From Burkholderiaceae bacterium (GTDB lineage: Bacteria; Pseudomonadota; Gammaproteobacteria; Burkholderiales; Burkholderiaceae_C): 64,000 nt of DNA. The notes beneath the pieces were generated by a model. It saw only the letters and a program-made list of their open reading frames with translations. It ran no database searches and was not told the origin of the DNA. A program made the position numbers and the translations under genes. Below, one piece after another: positions 18,999-27,203 of the stretch; within the stretch, counting starts at the first letter, position 1; every line of letters begins with the position of its first letter. The DNA lies in the NCBI GenBank assembly GCA_023954035.1, contig JAMLIT010000004.1, positions 1-64,000 of the forward strand. The letters are read 5' to 3'.

Positions 18999-19396
18999 CA
19001 CATCGCTCCTTGGGAAACACTCGCAAACTGCTGCACCGCCTGCAGTAACTGGTCTTTGGTAAATGGCTTGGTAAGATAATCCTGGCATCCAACCATGCGG
19101 CCCCGAGCCTTATCGAAAACACCATCTTTTGAAGAAAGCATGACTACCGGCGTCTGTGCAAAATTCGGATTTCTCTTGATAATGGCGACGGTCTGGTAAC
19201 CGTCGAGCTTGGGCATCAAGATATCGCAAAAAATCACTTGGGGGTGATAATCGTTGACCTTGGCCAAAGCATCAAAGCCATCGTCGGCGAGAAGCACTTC
19301 ATGGCCTCCCTGCTTGAGAAATATTTCGGCACTGCGCCGAATGGTATTGCTGTCGTCCACCACGAGCACTTTGAAAGAGGCACCGGTTGTAGTCAA
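18998..19396 (-). CDS. pilG: PilG, single-domain response regulator
   Basis: 132 residues, a stand-alone receiver: FKVLVVDDSNTIRRSAEIFL, acceptor Asp in VIFCDILMPKLDGYQ, and Lys in YLTKPFTKD. PilG promotes pilus extension and cAMP-linked responses in Pseudomonas. The start appears to be a TTG at 19396: the frame is closed by a TGA two codons upstream, no ATG is available before the domain, and GGAG lies about 9 nt before the TTG. It is the first gene of the pilGHIJ-chpA-pilU operon. Confidence 0.92.
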   Translation of the reverse strand: MTTTGASFKVLVVDDSNTIRRSAEIFLKQGGHEVLLADDGFDALAKVNDYHPQVIFCDILMPKLDGYQTVAIIKRNPNFAQTPVVMLSSKDGVFDKARGRMVGCQDYLTKPFTKDQLLQAVQQFASVSQGAM

Positions 19397-19450
19397 TTGT
19401 CACTGCTCCGATGGAAAATAAAAATGCGCACCTGAGATAAGACCCAGGAT

Positions 19451-19624
19451 TCAAATCTGGATCATCTCAAAATCCTGTTTGCCCGCCCCGCATTCCGGAC
19501 ACGTCCACTGCTCCGGCACCTGGTCCCAGGACATGCCCGCGGGCAAGCCGCCTTCGGGATAACCCTTGGCCTCTTCATAAATCCAGCCACAAATCAGGCA
19601 CATCCAGCTTTTTGGTTCGGTCAC
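19451..19624 (-). CDS. Rubredoxin
   Basis: A 57-residue protein read from a GTG at 19624 (frame GTG ACC GAA CCA AAA AGC TGG). Two iron-binding pairs are present: MCLICGWIY (C9, C12) and TCPECGAGK (C42, C45). The conserved aromatic and Gly positions of rubredoxins (EEAKGYPEGGLPAG, WDQVPEQW) and the C-terminal DFEMIQI are also present. It carries one Fe(SCys)4 centre and acts as a one-electron carrier; the partner is not identifiable here. It lies between pilG and the divergent thiD-like gene, 54 nt upstream of pilG on the same strand, so it may share that operon's promoter. Confidence 0.93.
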   Translation of the reverse strand: MTEPKSWMCLICGWIYEEAKGYPEGGLPAGMSWDQVPEQWTCPECGAGKQDFEMIQI

Positions 19625-19720
19625 AGCTTAAGGGGGCTTCACATAGAATGCAACGATTGTATCCAGCCAAAACAGCGCGCTGCCGTTTTTGCGCCACCTT
19701 CCCTTGCGCCTTTAAGGTCC

Positions 19721-20656
19721 ATGTCGGACAACCTCCTTTCTACCCAGAACCCGGACCTGGCCGCCACGCCGACGCGCACCCCCGCCTGCGTGATGTTGAT
19801 CAACGCCAACGACCCGAGCGGCGCCGGGGGGCTCGCGGCGGACATTGCGACCACGGTGTCGGTAGGGTGCCATCCGGTCACGGTACTCACCGGAACGTAT
19901 ATCCGCGACACCGCGCAGGTCTTCGACCATTACGCGCTGGATGACGAAGCAGTGATGGAGCAGGCGCGGGCCGTTCTCGAAGATCTTCCCGTGCAAATCA
20001 TCAAGATCGGATTTGCGGGCACGCCGGAAAACCTCGGTGCCCTGGCCGAATTGCTGTCCGACTACCCCGAACTGCCTGTCGTTTCCTACATGCCCAATCT
20101 GTCGTGGTGGGAGGAAGATCGCATCGATCTCTATTGGGATGCGTTCCGCGAACTTGTTCTACCGCAAACCACAGTGTTGGTAGGAAACCACAGTACCCTG
20201 TGGCGGTGGCTGCTCCCCGACTGGGAAAAGGACGCCCACCCAGGTCCGCGCGACCTTGCCTGCGCCGCTGCCGAGATGGGCGTGGCTTACACACTGGTCA
20301 CCGGCATCGCCCTGCCCGAACAATTTGCCGACAATGCCTTGGCCACCCCAGAAACCGTTCTCTGCAGCGGCCGGGTCGAGTTGTTCGACGCAACGTTCAC
20401 TGGTGCCGGCGACACGCTGTCTGCCGCGCTTGCCGCCCTGCTCGCCACCGGCTGCGATCTGTCCGAAGCCTGCACCGAAGCCCTGGGCTATCTCGACGGC
20501 TGCCTGGAAGCGGGATTTCGGCCCGGCATGGGGCATGTCGTGCCCGACCGCATGTTCTGGGCCGAATCCGACGTCTCCGACGAGCCGCCTCCCGACAACG
20601 ATGAACCGCCCAGCCCCACCGAGTTTGGCCTGCCCCCGCATGACACAAAACACTGA
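19721..20656 (+). CDS. thiD: ThiD-like hydroxymethylpyrimidine / phosphomethylpyrimidine kinase (divergent)
   Basis: 311 residues of the ribokinase-like ThiD/PdxK group. [26 protein letters not shown] matches the ThiD N-terminus, IIKIGFAG the strand before the substrate loop, and [19 protein letters not shown] the nucleotide/anion-hole motif. In typical ThiD that motif is GTGCTLS with a catalytic Cys; here it is GAGDTLS with Asp, as in the wider PfkB family. The substrate loop is also divergent and the C-terminus has a Pro/Asp-rich tail. Thiamine salvage kinase is the conventional name; a B6-vitamer kinase is a real alternative because it overlaps the PLP-enzyme gene hemL by 17 nt. Confidence 0.75.
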   Translation: MSDNLLSTQNPDLAATPTRTPACVMLINANDPSGAGGLAADIATTVSVGCHPVTVLTGTYIRDTAQVFDHYALDDEAVMEQARAVLEDLPVQIIKIGFAGTPENLGALAELLSDYPELPVVSYMPNLSWWEEDRIDLYWDAFRELVLPQTTVLVGNHSTLWRWLLPDWEKDAHPGPRDLACAAAEMGVAYTLVTGIALPEQFADNALATPETVLCSGRVELFDATFTGAGDTLSAALAALLATGCDLSEACTEALGYLDGCLEAGFRPGMGHVVPDRMFWAESDVSDEPPPDNDEPPSPTEFGLPPHDTKH

Positions 20657-21944
20657 CCGCAACCTTTTGCTTTTCCAACGCGCCCAAGCCGTGATCCCCG
20701 GCGGGGTGAACTCGCCGGTACGCGCATTCAAGGCCGTGGGCGGGACGCCGCGCTTCGTCCAGCGCGCGCAGGGTGCCTATTTCTGGGACGCCAACGACAA
20801 AAAGTACATTGACTACATCGGCTCCTGGGGGCCGATGATTCTGGGCCACGGCCATCCTGCCGTGCTGGAGGCGGTGCAAAAGGCGGCGACGGACGGTTTT
20901 TCGTTTGGCGCGCCGACCGAGCGCGAAGTTGAACTCGCCGAAGCCATCATCGAGCATGTCCCATCGATGGACATGGTGCGGCTGGTCAGCTCTGGCACCG
21001 AAGCAGGCATGAGCGCCATTCGTCTGGCGCGCGGCGCCACGGGGCGCAGCAAGATCCTGAAGTTTGAGGGCTGTTATCACGGCCATGCCGACGCGCTGCT
21101 GGTCAAGGCAGGCTCGGGCTTGGCGACCTTTGGCAACGCCACCAGCGCCGGGGTGCCCGCCGAAGTGGTACAGCACACCCTGGTGCTGGAATACAACAAC
21201 GTCGCGCAACTGGAAGAGGCATTTGCCTTGCACGGGCGCGACATCGCCTGTCTGATGATGGAGCCCATCGCCGGCAACATGAACTTCGTGCGCGCCAGCG
21301 TGGACTTCACCCGCCGCTGCCGCGAGTTGTGCACGGAGCACGGCGCCCTGCTGATCTACGACGAGGTCATGACCGGATTTCGCGTGGCGCTGGGCGGCGC
21401 GCAAAGCGTGTACGCCCGGCACATTCCAGGCTTTGCACCCGACATCACGGTCATGGGCAAGGTGATTGGCGGCGGAATGCCGTTGGCAGCCTTTGGCGGC
21501 CGGCGCGAGGTCATGGAGCTGCTGGCGCCACTGGGCGCCGTGTACCAGGCGGGCACGCTCTCGGGCAATCCGGTGGCCACGGCCTGCGGGCTGGCGACGC
21601 TGAAGGAAATCTCCAGACCGGGTTTTTACGACGCACTGGCAAGCCGCACGCGGGCACTGGTCACGGCGCTGGAAGCGGCAGCGGCTGACGAGGGCGTTCC
21701 CTTCTGTGGCGACAGCGAAGGCGGCATGTTTGGCTTTTTCCTGCTGCCCGAGCTGCCGCAGAACTACGCGCAGGTGATGCGCACCGATGGCGCGCGCTTC
21801 AACCGCTTGTTCCATGGCCTGCTCGAGCGCGGCGTCTACGTCGCCCCCGCCCTGTACGAGGCCGGCTTCGTCAGCGCGGCGCATACGGACCAGGACATTG
21901 CTGACACGGTGGCAGCGGCGCGCGAAACCTTTGCCTTACTATAA
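20640..21944 (+). CDS. hemL: Glutamate-1-semialdehyde 2,1-aminomutase
   Basis: 434 residues, PLP-dependent. It converts glutamate-1-semialdehyde to 5-aminolevulinate for haem. [21 protein letters not shown] is the diagnostic N-terminus, [18 protein letters not shown] the cofactor-binding region, and [19 protein letters not shown] and [17 protein letters not shown] hold the PLP Asp and Lys. The C-terminal [23 protein letters not shown] is complete. The ATG at 20640 gives the family length and overlaps the end of the thiD-like gene by 17 nt in another frame, so expression is coupled. Confidence 0.97.
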   Translation: MTQNTDRNLLLFQRAQAVIPGGVNSPVRAFKAVGGTPRFVQRAQGAYFWDANDKKYIDYIGSWGPMILGHGHPAVLEAVQKAATDGFSFGAPTEREVELAEAIIEHVPSMDMVRLVSSGTEAGMSAIRLARGATGRSKILKFEGCYHGHADALLVKAGSGLATFGNATSAGVPAEVVQHTLVLEYNNVAQLEEAFALHGRDIACLMMEPIAGNMNFVRASVDFTRRCRELCTEHGALLIYDEVMTGFRVALGGAQSVYARHIPGFAPDITVMGKVIGGGMPLAAFGGRREVMELLAPLGAVYQAGTLSGNPVATACGLATLKEISRPGFYDALASRTRALVTALEAAAADEGVPFCGDSEGGMFGFFLLPELPQNYAQVMRTDGARFNRLFHGLLERGVYVAPALYEAGFVSAAHTDQDIADTVAAARETFALL

Positions 21945-21945
21945 C

Positions 21946-22002
21946 TTTTGCAGCTAACAGCGCTTTTCCAATAAGCGCTAGAGGCCAAAAATACCCAAAT
22001 TT
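21946..22002 (+). repeat. Dispersed palindromic repeat, copy b
   Basis: Begins two bases after the hemL stop. The core is AGCGCTT, spacer TTCCAAT, AAGCGCTAGAGGCC, then AAAAATACCCAAATTT. The two AGCGCTT/AAGCGCT arms form a 7-bp stem. It fills nearly all of the 74-nt gap between hemL and the acyltransferase gene. No long T-run, so it is not a standard terminator. Confidence 0.75.
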
Positions 22003-22018
22003 CCGGCATTGTCCATCC

Positions 22019-22891
22019 ATGTTTGCTGTGTTCAAGTTCTTCTTTGCCGCGCTGGTTCTGGCAACCAACACACTGGTGCTGGTCGCGTCGATGATTCCAG
22101 TGGCGCTCGTCAAGCTGGTGCTGCCCATGCAGGGCGTGCGCCGGGCCTGCGACCGCGCCTTGATGGGCATTGCCGCCTTGTGGATGGACATCAACGCTTT
22201 CTGGCTGGACGCCGTGAACCGCGGCCGGTGGGACATCTCGGGAGTGGAGGGGCTGGATCCGCGCGGCTGGTACCTGGTGGCCAGCAACCACCAAAGCTGG
22301 GTCGACATCCTGGTGCTGCAGCGGGTCTTCAACCGGCGCATCCCCATGCTCAAATTCTTCACCAAGAAGGAGCTGATCTATGTGCCGGTGATCGGCTTTG
22401 CCTGGTGGGCGCTCGATTTCCCGTTCATGCAGCGCAAGGGCGGTGCCAGTGCCCGGGCAGACATGGAGGCAGGACGCAAGGCCTGTGCCAAGTTCCGGCT
22501 GGTGCCAACGTCCGTCATGAGTTTCGTCGAGGGAACGCGCCGGACCGCAGCCAAGCACACGGCGCAGAAATCCCCCTACCGCCACCTGCTCAAGCCCAAG
22601 GTCGGCGGCATCGGCATGGCGCTGGAGACGCTGGGCGACGCCTTCACCGGTTTTCTCGACGTCACCATCGTCTACCCGCAGGGCACGCCCACCTTCACCG
22701 ACGCCATGGCAGGGCGCATGGGCGATGTGGTGGTTCGCGCCCATCTGCGCAGCATTCCACCCGATGTGCTGCCGCCCGCTGGCGAACCCGCCCCGCGCGC
22801 GGCAGTGCAGGCCTGGGTGAACGAGCTGTGGCAGGCCAAGGACGAAGAGATTGGGCAGCTATTGAGCAGCACCGACGGCTTGGCAAACTGA
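22019..22891 (+). CDS. Acyltransferase of the PlsC/LPLAT family (YihG-like)
   Basis: 290 residues. An N-terminal hydrophobic stretch (VFKFFFAALVLATNTLVLVAS) anchors it in the inner membrane. The acyltransferase block I is ASNHQSWVDILVLQ (HxxxxD), and block III is MSFVEGTRRTAAKH (EGTR). The length and the KFFTKKELIYVPVIGFAWW segment match the E. coli YihG branch, which acylates lysophospholipid or lysophosphatidic-acid-type acceptors, rather than housekeeping PlsC. Probably transcribed alone or by read-through from hemL. It converges with purH. Confidence 0.85.
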   Translation: MFAVFKFFFAALVLATNTLVLVASMIPVALVKLVLPMQGVRRACDRALMGIAALWMDINAFWLDAVNRGRWDISGVEGLDPRGWYLVASNHQSWVDILVLQRVFNRRIPMLKFFTKKELIYVPVIGFAWWALDFPFMQRKGGASARADMEAGRKACAKFRLVPTSVMSFVEGTRRTAAKHTAQKSPYRHLLKPKVGGIGMALETLGDAFTGFLDVTIVYPQGTPTFTDAMAGRMGDVVVRAHLRSIPPDVLPPAGEPAPRAAVQAWVNELWQAKDEEIGQLLSSTDGLAN

Positions 22892-22990
22892 GCTTTCAGC
22901 CCTCAAAATTGGCACCCCGCACACCAGCAGCCGCCGCGCAAGGGCCTGGGCCGGCCGCGCCGCCCCGTCGCTCAGGGGGTGGTACCGACT

Positions 22991-24592
22991 TCAGTGGCGA
23001 AAGTGCCGCACGCCGGAGAAAACCATGGCTACGCCGCGCTCGTCGGCGGCAGCGATGACTTCCTGATCTCGCATGCTGCCGCCGGGCTGGATGACGCAGC
23101 TCGCTCCTGCATCCACCACCACGTCCAGGCCGTCGCGGAAGGGGAAGAACGCATCGCTCGCCACCGCCGTGCCTTGCAGACTCAAACCCGCATGCTGCGC
23201 CTTGATGCTGGCAATGCGCGCGGAATCGAGCCGGCTCATCTGCCCGGCACCGACGCCGCGGGTCTGCCCGCCCTTGCAGAACACGATGGCGTTGCTTTTG
23301 ACGTATTTGGCCACCTTCCAGGCAAACAGCAGGTCTTCCATCTCTTCGAGGGTGGGCTGCTTCTTGGTCACCACCTTGAGGTCGGTGAGCGAGATCTCGT
23401 GGTTGTCCGCTGTCTGCAGCAGCAGGCCCGAGCCAATGCGCTTGGCATCCATGGCGTTGCGGCCACGCTCCCAATCGGTCTTGCCGCCGTGCGCAGGCAG
23501 TGCAATCTTGAGCAAGCGCACATTCGCCTTGGCTTTGAACACCTCCAGCGCCTCCGGGCTGAAGTCCGGCGCCATCAGCACCTCGACAAACTGCTTGCTG
23601 ATTTGTGCCGCCGCTGCGCCATCGAGCGTCCGGTTGAGCGCGATGATGCCGCCAAAGGCGCTGGTGGGATCGGTCTGGAACGCCTTGGTGTAGGCACCAA
23701 GCGCGTCCAGACCCACGGCCACGCCGCAAGGGTTGGCGTGCTTGACGATGACGCAGGCTGCGGCCTCGAACGTTTTGACGCATTCCCAGGCGGCATCGGC
23801 GTCGGCGATGTTGTTGTAAGAAAGCTCTTTGCCCTGCAGTTGCACGCCCGTCACCAGTGAGCCCGGTGCCGGGCAGAGGTCGCGGTACAGCGCGGCCTGC
23901 TGGTGGCTGTTCTCGCCATAGCGCAGGTCTTGCACCTTGGTGAAAATGCCATTGCTCTGCCCGGCAAACAGGCTGCGCTGAGGCACATAGGTTTCCGACA
24001 GTTTTTCAGCTTCGAACGTGACCGACGACAAATAGTCACTGATGGCGCCGTCGTACTGGGCTACCCGATTGAATGCGGCCACCGACAGCGCAAAGCGCAG
24101 CTTGTCGGACAATTTTCCGTTCGCTTTCAATTCTTCCAGCACAGCGGGGTACTGCGAGGCATCGGTCAGCACACCCACGTCCTGCCAGTTCTTGGCAGCG
24201 CTGCGCACCATGGCAGGGCCACCGATGTCGATGTTCTCGATGGCGTCGGCGAGCGTGCAGCCGGGCTTGGCCACGGTGGTTTCAAAGGGGTAGAGGTTGA
24301 CCACCAGCAGATCGATGGTGTCTATGCCGTGCTCCTTGAGCGCGGCCATGTGCTCCGGCAGTGCGCGCCGGGCCAGCAGGCCGCCGTGCACTTTGGGGTG
24401 CAAGGTCTTGACGCGGCCGTCCAGCATTTCCGGAAATTGCGTGACTTCGGCCACTTCCGTGACGGGCAGGCCCGCTTCCTGCAGCAGCCTGGCGGTGCCG
24501 CCGGTCGACAGGAGCCCAATGCCCAGCGCGTGCAAGGCTTGCGCGAATTCAACGATGCCAGTCTTGTCGGAGACGGAGAGGAGTGCATTCAT
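22991..24592 (-). CDS. purH: Bifunctional AICAR formyltransferase / IMP cyclohydrolase
   Basis: 533 residues, the last two steps of purine synthesis to IMP. The N-terminal cyclohydrolase (MGS-like) domain has [38 protein letters not shown] and [19 protein letters not shown]. The C-terminal transformylase domain has [27 protein letters not shown] (catalytic Lys/His) and [19 protein letters not shown]. Length is normal for the family. On this strand it follows fis after an 83-nt gap that contains repeat copy c. Confidence 0.97.
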   Translation of the reverse strand: MNALLSVSDKTGIVEFAQALHALGIGLLSTGGTARLLQEAGLPVTEVAEVTQFPEMLDGRVKTLHPKVHGGLLARRALPEHMAALKEHGIDTIDLLVVNLYPFETTVAKPGCTLADAIENIDIGGPAMVRSAAKNWQDVGVLTDASQYPAVLEELKANGKLSDKLRFALSVAAFNRVAQYDGAISDYLSSVTFEAEKLSETYVPQRSLFAGQSNGIFTKVQDLRYGENSHQQAALYRDLCPAPGSLVTGVQLQGKELSYNNIADADAAWECVKTFEAAACVIVKHANPCGVAVGLDALGAYTKAFQTDPTSAFGGIIALNRTLDGAAAAQISKQFVEVLMAPDFSPEALEVFKAKANVRLLKIALPAHGGKTDWERGRNAMDAKRIGSGLLLQTADNHEISLTDLKVVTKKQPTLEEMEDLLFAWKVAKYVKSNAIVFCKGGQTRGVGAGQMSRLDSARIASIKAQHAGLSLQGTAVASDAFFPFRDGLDVVVDAGASCVIQPGGSMRDQEVIAAADERGVAMVFSGVRHFRH

Positions 24593-24617
24593 GGCTTGGG
24601 CCGCAGAGTTTTGAATA

Positions 24618-24667
24618 GAATTCGGCTCTAGCGCTCATCCAGCAAGCGCCAGTAGCTACAAATAAAA
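24618..24667 (-). repeat. Dispersed palindromic repeat, copy c
   Basis: On the minus strand it reads TAGCTACTGGCGCTT, spacer GCTGGATG, AGCGCTAGAGCCGAATTC. It lies between the end of fis and the start of purH. Diverged at a few positions from copies b, d and e but with the same order of parts. Confidence 0.65.
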
Positions 24668-24675
24668 GAGCGCCT

Positions 24676-24909
24676 TTAAAGCAGCTTGTGCTCCAGCAGC
24701 TTTTTGCGCAAGGTGTTGCGGTTCAGGCCCAGCCATTCGGCTGCGCGCGACTGGTTGTTGTCGGCGTGGCTCATAACCACTTCCAGCAGTGGTTTCTCAA
24801 CAGCGCGCACCAGCATGTCGTACATGCCGTCGGGCGGCTCGCCGTTGAGGTCGCGAAAATAGCTGTTCAGGCTCTCGCGTACGCAGGCGTCAATGTGTTG
24901 GCGGCTCAT
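24676..24909 (-). CDS. fis: Fis-family nucleoid-associated transcriptional regulator
   Basis: 77 residues from the ATG at 24909, which overlaps the dusB stop (ATGA). An alternative ATG three codons upstream exists. The C-terminal half is the Fis helix-turn-helix: VEKPLLEVVMSHADNNQSRAAEWLGLNRNTLRKKLLEHKLL. The N-terminal helices are shorter than in E. coli Fis, as usual in betaproteobacteria. The dusB-fis order matches enterobacteria, so transcription probably starts upstream of dusB. Confidence 0.93.
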   Translation of the reverse strand: MSRQHIDACVRESLNSYFRDLNGEPPDGMYDMLVRAVEKPLLEVVMSHADNNQSRAAEWLGLNRNTLRKKLLEHKLL

Positions 24910-25955
24910 ACTGCCCATCCCTCGGTTTCTTGTATTTCGTCTTTGGCGGTCGCGTGCACCTGCGGCAGCCGGTCCATCTGTCTTCCGAGCGCCTGCAGGA
25001 ATAACGCCACCGCACGGTGTTGCGCAGCGCTGTCGTCCAAGCCATTCATGCGCTGGCGAAAGGTCTCTGCGCCAGGAAGCGCCCGCAAATACCAGCCAAT
25101 GTGCTTGCGCGCACTGCGCACGCCGGTCTCTTCTCCATAGAGGCGGTAGTGGTCTTGCAGATGCGCCAGCAGCACGCGCTCCAGCTCGGCGATCAGCGGT
25201 GGCGCCAGATGTTCTCCGGTCGCCAGAAAGTGCCCGATTTCGCGAAAGATCCAGGGCCGCCCCTGCGCAGCGCGCCCGATCATCAAGGCATCGGCACCGG
25301 TAGCGGCGAGCACATCGCGCGCTTTCTGCGGTGAATCAATGTCGCCATTGGCCACCACGGGAATAGACACCGCCGCCTTCACGGCCGCCACCGTTTCGTA
25401 TTCGGCGGCGCCGCGGTAGCCCTGCTCGCGCGTTCGACCGTGCACGGTGAGCATCGCGATCCCGGCCGCTTCAAACCGGGTGGCCAGCGCCACGGCATTC
25501 TTGTGCTGCTGGCACCAGCCGGTGCGCATCTTGAGGGTGACGGGCACGCCGCGCGGGGCGCAGGCGTCCACCACGGCGCGCGCAATGGAGACCGCCAGGG
25601 CTTCGTCCTGCATCAGCGCCGAGCCGGCCCACTTGTTGCACACCTTCTTGGCTGGACAGCCCATGTTGATGTCGATGATCTGTGCGCCGCGCTCTACGTT
25701 GTGAACGGCCGCCTCGGCCATCATCGCGGCGTCGGTGCCGGCAATCTGCACCGCAATCGGGCCCGGTTCGCCACTGTGGTCGGCACGGCGCGACGTCTTC
25801 AGGCTGTTCCACAGATCGCGCCGCGAGGTCACCATCTCGCTGACTGCGTAGCCCGCGCCAAGCGTCTTGCACAGCATGCGAAACGGCCGGTCGGTGACGC
25901 CCGCCATGGGCGCGACAAACAACCGGTTGGGCAGCAGGAAAGACCCGATGTGCAT
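24906..25955 (-). CDS. dusB: tRNA-dihydrouridine synthase B
   Basis: 349 residues from the ATG at 25955 (MHIGSFLLPNRLFVAPMAGVTD). A flavin-dependent TIM barrel that reduces uridines in the tRNA D-loop. FMN contacts are in FVAPMAGVTDRPFR. The catalytic Cys lies in DINMGCPAKKVCNKWAGSALM. TVHGRTREQGYRGAAEYE and VVANGDIDSPQKARDVLAATGADALMIGRAAQGRPW are the phosphate-binding strands. The longer upstream open frame has no family similarity. It is the first gene of dusB-fis. Confidence 0.95.
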   Translation of the reverse strand: MHIGSFLLPNRLFVAPMAGVTDRPFRMLCKTLGAGYAVSEMVTSRRDLWNSLKTSRRADHSGEPGPIAVQIAGTDAAMMAEAAVHNVERGAQIIDINMGCPAKKVCNKWAGSALMQDEALAVSIARAVVDACAPRGVPVTLKMRTGWCQQHKNAVALATRFEAAGIAMLTVHGRTREQGYRGAAEYETVAAVKAAVSIPVVANGDIDSPQKARDVLAATGADALMIGRAAQGRPWIFREIGHFLATGEHLAPPLIAELERVLLAHLQDHYRLYGEETGVRSARKHIGWYLRALPGAETFRQRMNGLDDSAAQHRAVALFLQALGRQMDRLPQVHATAKDEIQETEGWAV

Positions 25956-26072
25956 GAAAATCCGAGAGCGCGCAGGAGCAAGAGGCGGCATTGTAGCTGC
26001 TCAAAATTTCAGCAACCTGTGCAGGTAGCTCGGACGCCTGTGCGAAGCCCCCGGAACGTCGGCGCGCAGCAC

Positions 26073-26528
26073 TCAATGCGCGGCGAACTTCTGCTCGCCC
26101 GCTGTGGGGGCCGTCAGATGGTGGCGTCTGAGCGCAGCCCTCAGCCATTCGCGGTTGTACAACACGTCAGGAGAGACGTCATTTGCGCCGCGCACCGCCG
26201 ACGTCGCTCCCAGATCGACAGGCTCGCCATCGGCCAACGGCCCGCGCAGCACTTGGCTGGCAAGGCTCGCATCAAGCACCTGCAATTGCGCCACCGATGG
26301 AGACCCGCTGCCCTGGCATCTCGATTGCAGCGCGAGGCCCAGGACCCGCAGTTCCTTGTCCAGCGCGGCCCAGTCGGCTCGCTCACGTCCTGCTTGCACG
26401 CAAGCGCCGCTGTGCACGCTCCAGACGCTGGCCGGCACCGTGGACTGCAGCGCCTGGCTGCAGCCCATGAGAAGCATGGCCCAGAATGCACCGGTGCAGA
26501 CGGGCACCCACCGCTTGATAGAAATCAT
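26073..26528 (-). CDS. Putative lipoprotein of unknown function
   Basis: 151 residues starting MISIKRWVPVCTGAFWAMLLMGCSQAL. The short basic N-terminus, hydrophobic stretch and LMGC at residues 20-23 resemble a lipobox with Cys23 as the lipidation site. The mature part is small and has two Cys (HSGACVQAG and LQSRCQG) that could form a disulfide. I do not recognise a family. The start at 26528 was chosen because it begins the signal sequence. Neighbours (dusB, a DedA-type gene) give no functional clue. Confidence 0.6.
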   Translation of the reverse strand: MISIKRWVPVCTGAFWAMLLMGCSQALQSTVPASVWSVHSGACVQAGRERADWAALDKELRVLGLALQSRCQGSGSPSVAQLQVLDASLASQVLRGPLADGEPVDLGATSAVRGANDVSPDVLYNREWLRAALRRHHLTAPTAGEQKFAAH

Positions 26529-26667
26529 GACCGCGTCCTGCGCGTGAGAAGATGGTTCACGATACAAAGGCTGGGAATTCCGGTCGTGCGCTGCGGGCGC
26601 AGGCACCCGTAGGACGGCGCCGCAGAGCGTGCAGCCGCCTCTCTGGCGCCCCTACACTCGCAGGCCT

Positions 26668-27171
26668 ATGGACGCTTGGACGCAGTTGTTGCAATGGTTG
26701 GCCCTGCCGCAATTCGGCCTGAGCACGGTGCTGGTGGTGTCCTTCGTTTCTGCCACGCTGCTGCCGCTGGGTTCGGAACCCGCGGTCTTCGGCCTGATTC
26801 AACTCAACCCCGAGCTTTTTTGGCCGGCCATCCTCGTCGCAACATTCGGGAACACCCTGGGTGGAGCGTTCAGCTGGTGGATGGGCCTGGGCGCACACAA
26901 AGTGACGGACCGACTGCGCGGCAGCAAGACCGATACGCGTGCGCTCGCTTGGCTAGAGCGTTTTGGCGCGCGCGCCTGCCTGCTGAGCTGGCTGCCCGTG
27001 GTGGGAGATCCGCTTTGCGCAGTGGCCGGCTGGCTCAAGCTGCCGTTTTGGCCCTGCGTTTTCTATATGGCGATTGGCAAGTTTCTGCGCTACCTGACGA
27101 TGACCGCCGCGCTGCTGGCCATGGTTCCCGGAAAGAGCGAAGGTTTGGCCCGCATGCTCTCCTTCTGGTAG
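26668..27171 (+). CDS. DedA/YqaA-type small inner-membrane protein
   Basis: 167 residues with about four hydrophobic segments. FVSATLLPLGSEPAVFGLIQL, then ILVATFGNTLGGAFSWWMGLG and FGARACLLSWLPVVGDPLCAVAGWLKLPFW, are the marks of the YqaA branch of the DedA/VTT (SNARE-associated) family, related to lipid flippases. The substrate is unknown for this branch. The ATG at 26668 gives the typical length. It is divergent from the lipoprotein gene and convergent with the diguanylate cyclase gene. Confidence 0.85.
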   Translation: MDAWTQLLQWLALPQFGLSTVLVVSFVSATLLPLGSEPAVFGLIQLNPELFWPAILVATFGNTLGGAFSWWMGLGAHKVTDRLRGSKTDTRALAWLERFGARACLLSWLPVVGDPLCAVAGWLKLPFWPCVFYMAIGKFLRYLTMTAALLAMVPGKSEGLARMLSFW

Positions 27172-27203
27172 CAGTACGACCGACCCTGCCCTGCTGCGCC
27201 GTC

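Noticed and set aside
22895-22985. GC-rich palindromes between the acyltransferase and purH as a bidirectional terminator
   Set aside because: GGGCCTGGGCCGGCC can fold several ways but there is no T-run on either side.
25985-26020. TAGCTGCTCAAAATTTCAG before dusB, similar to parts of the repeat family
   Set aside because: Only fragments of the flanks are present and the palindromic core is missing.
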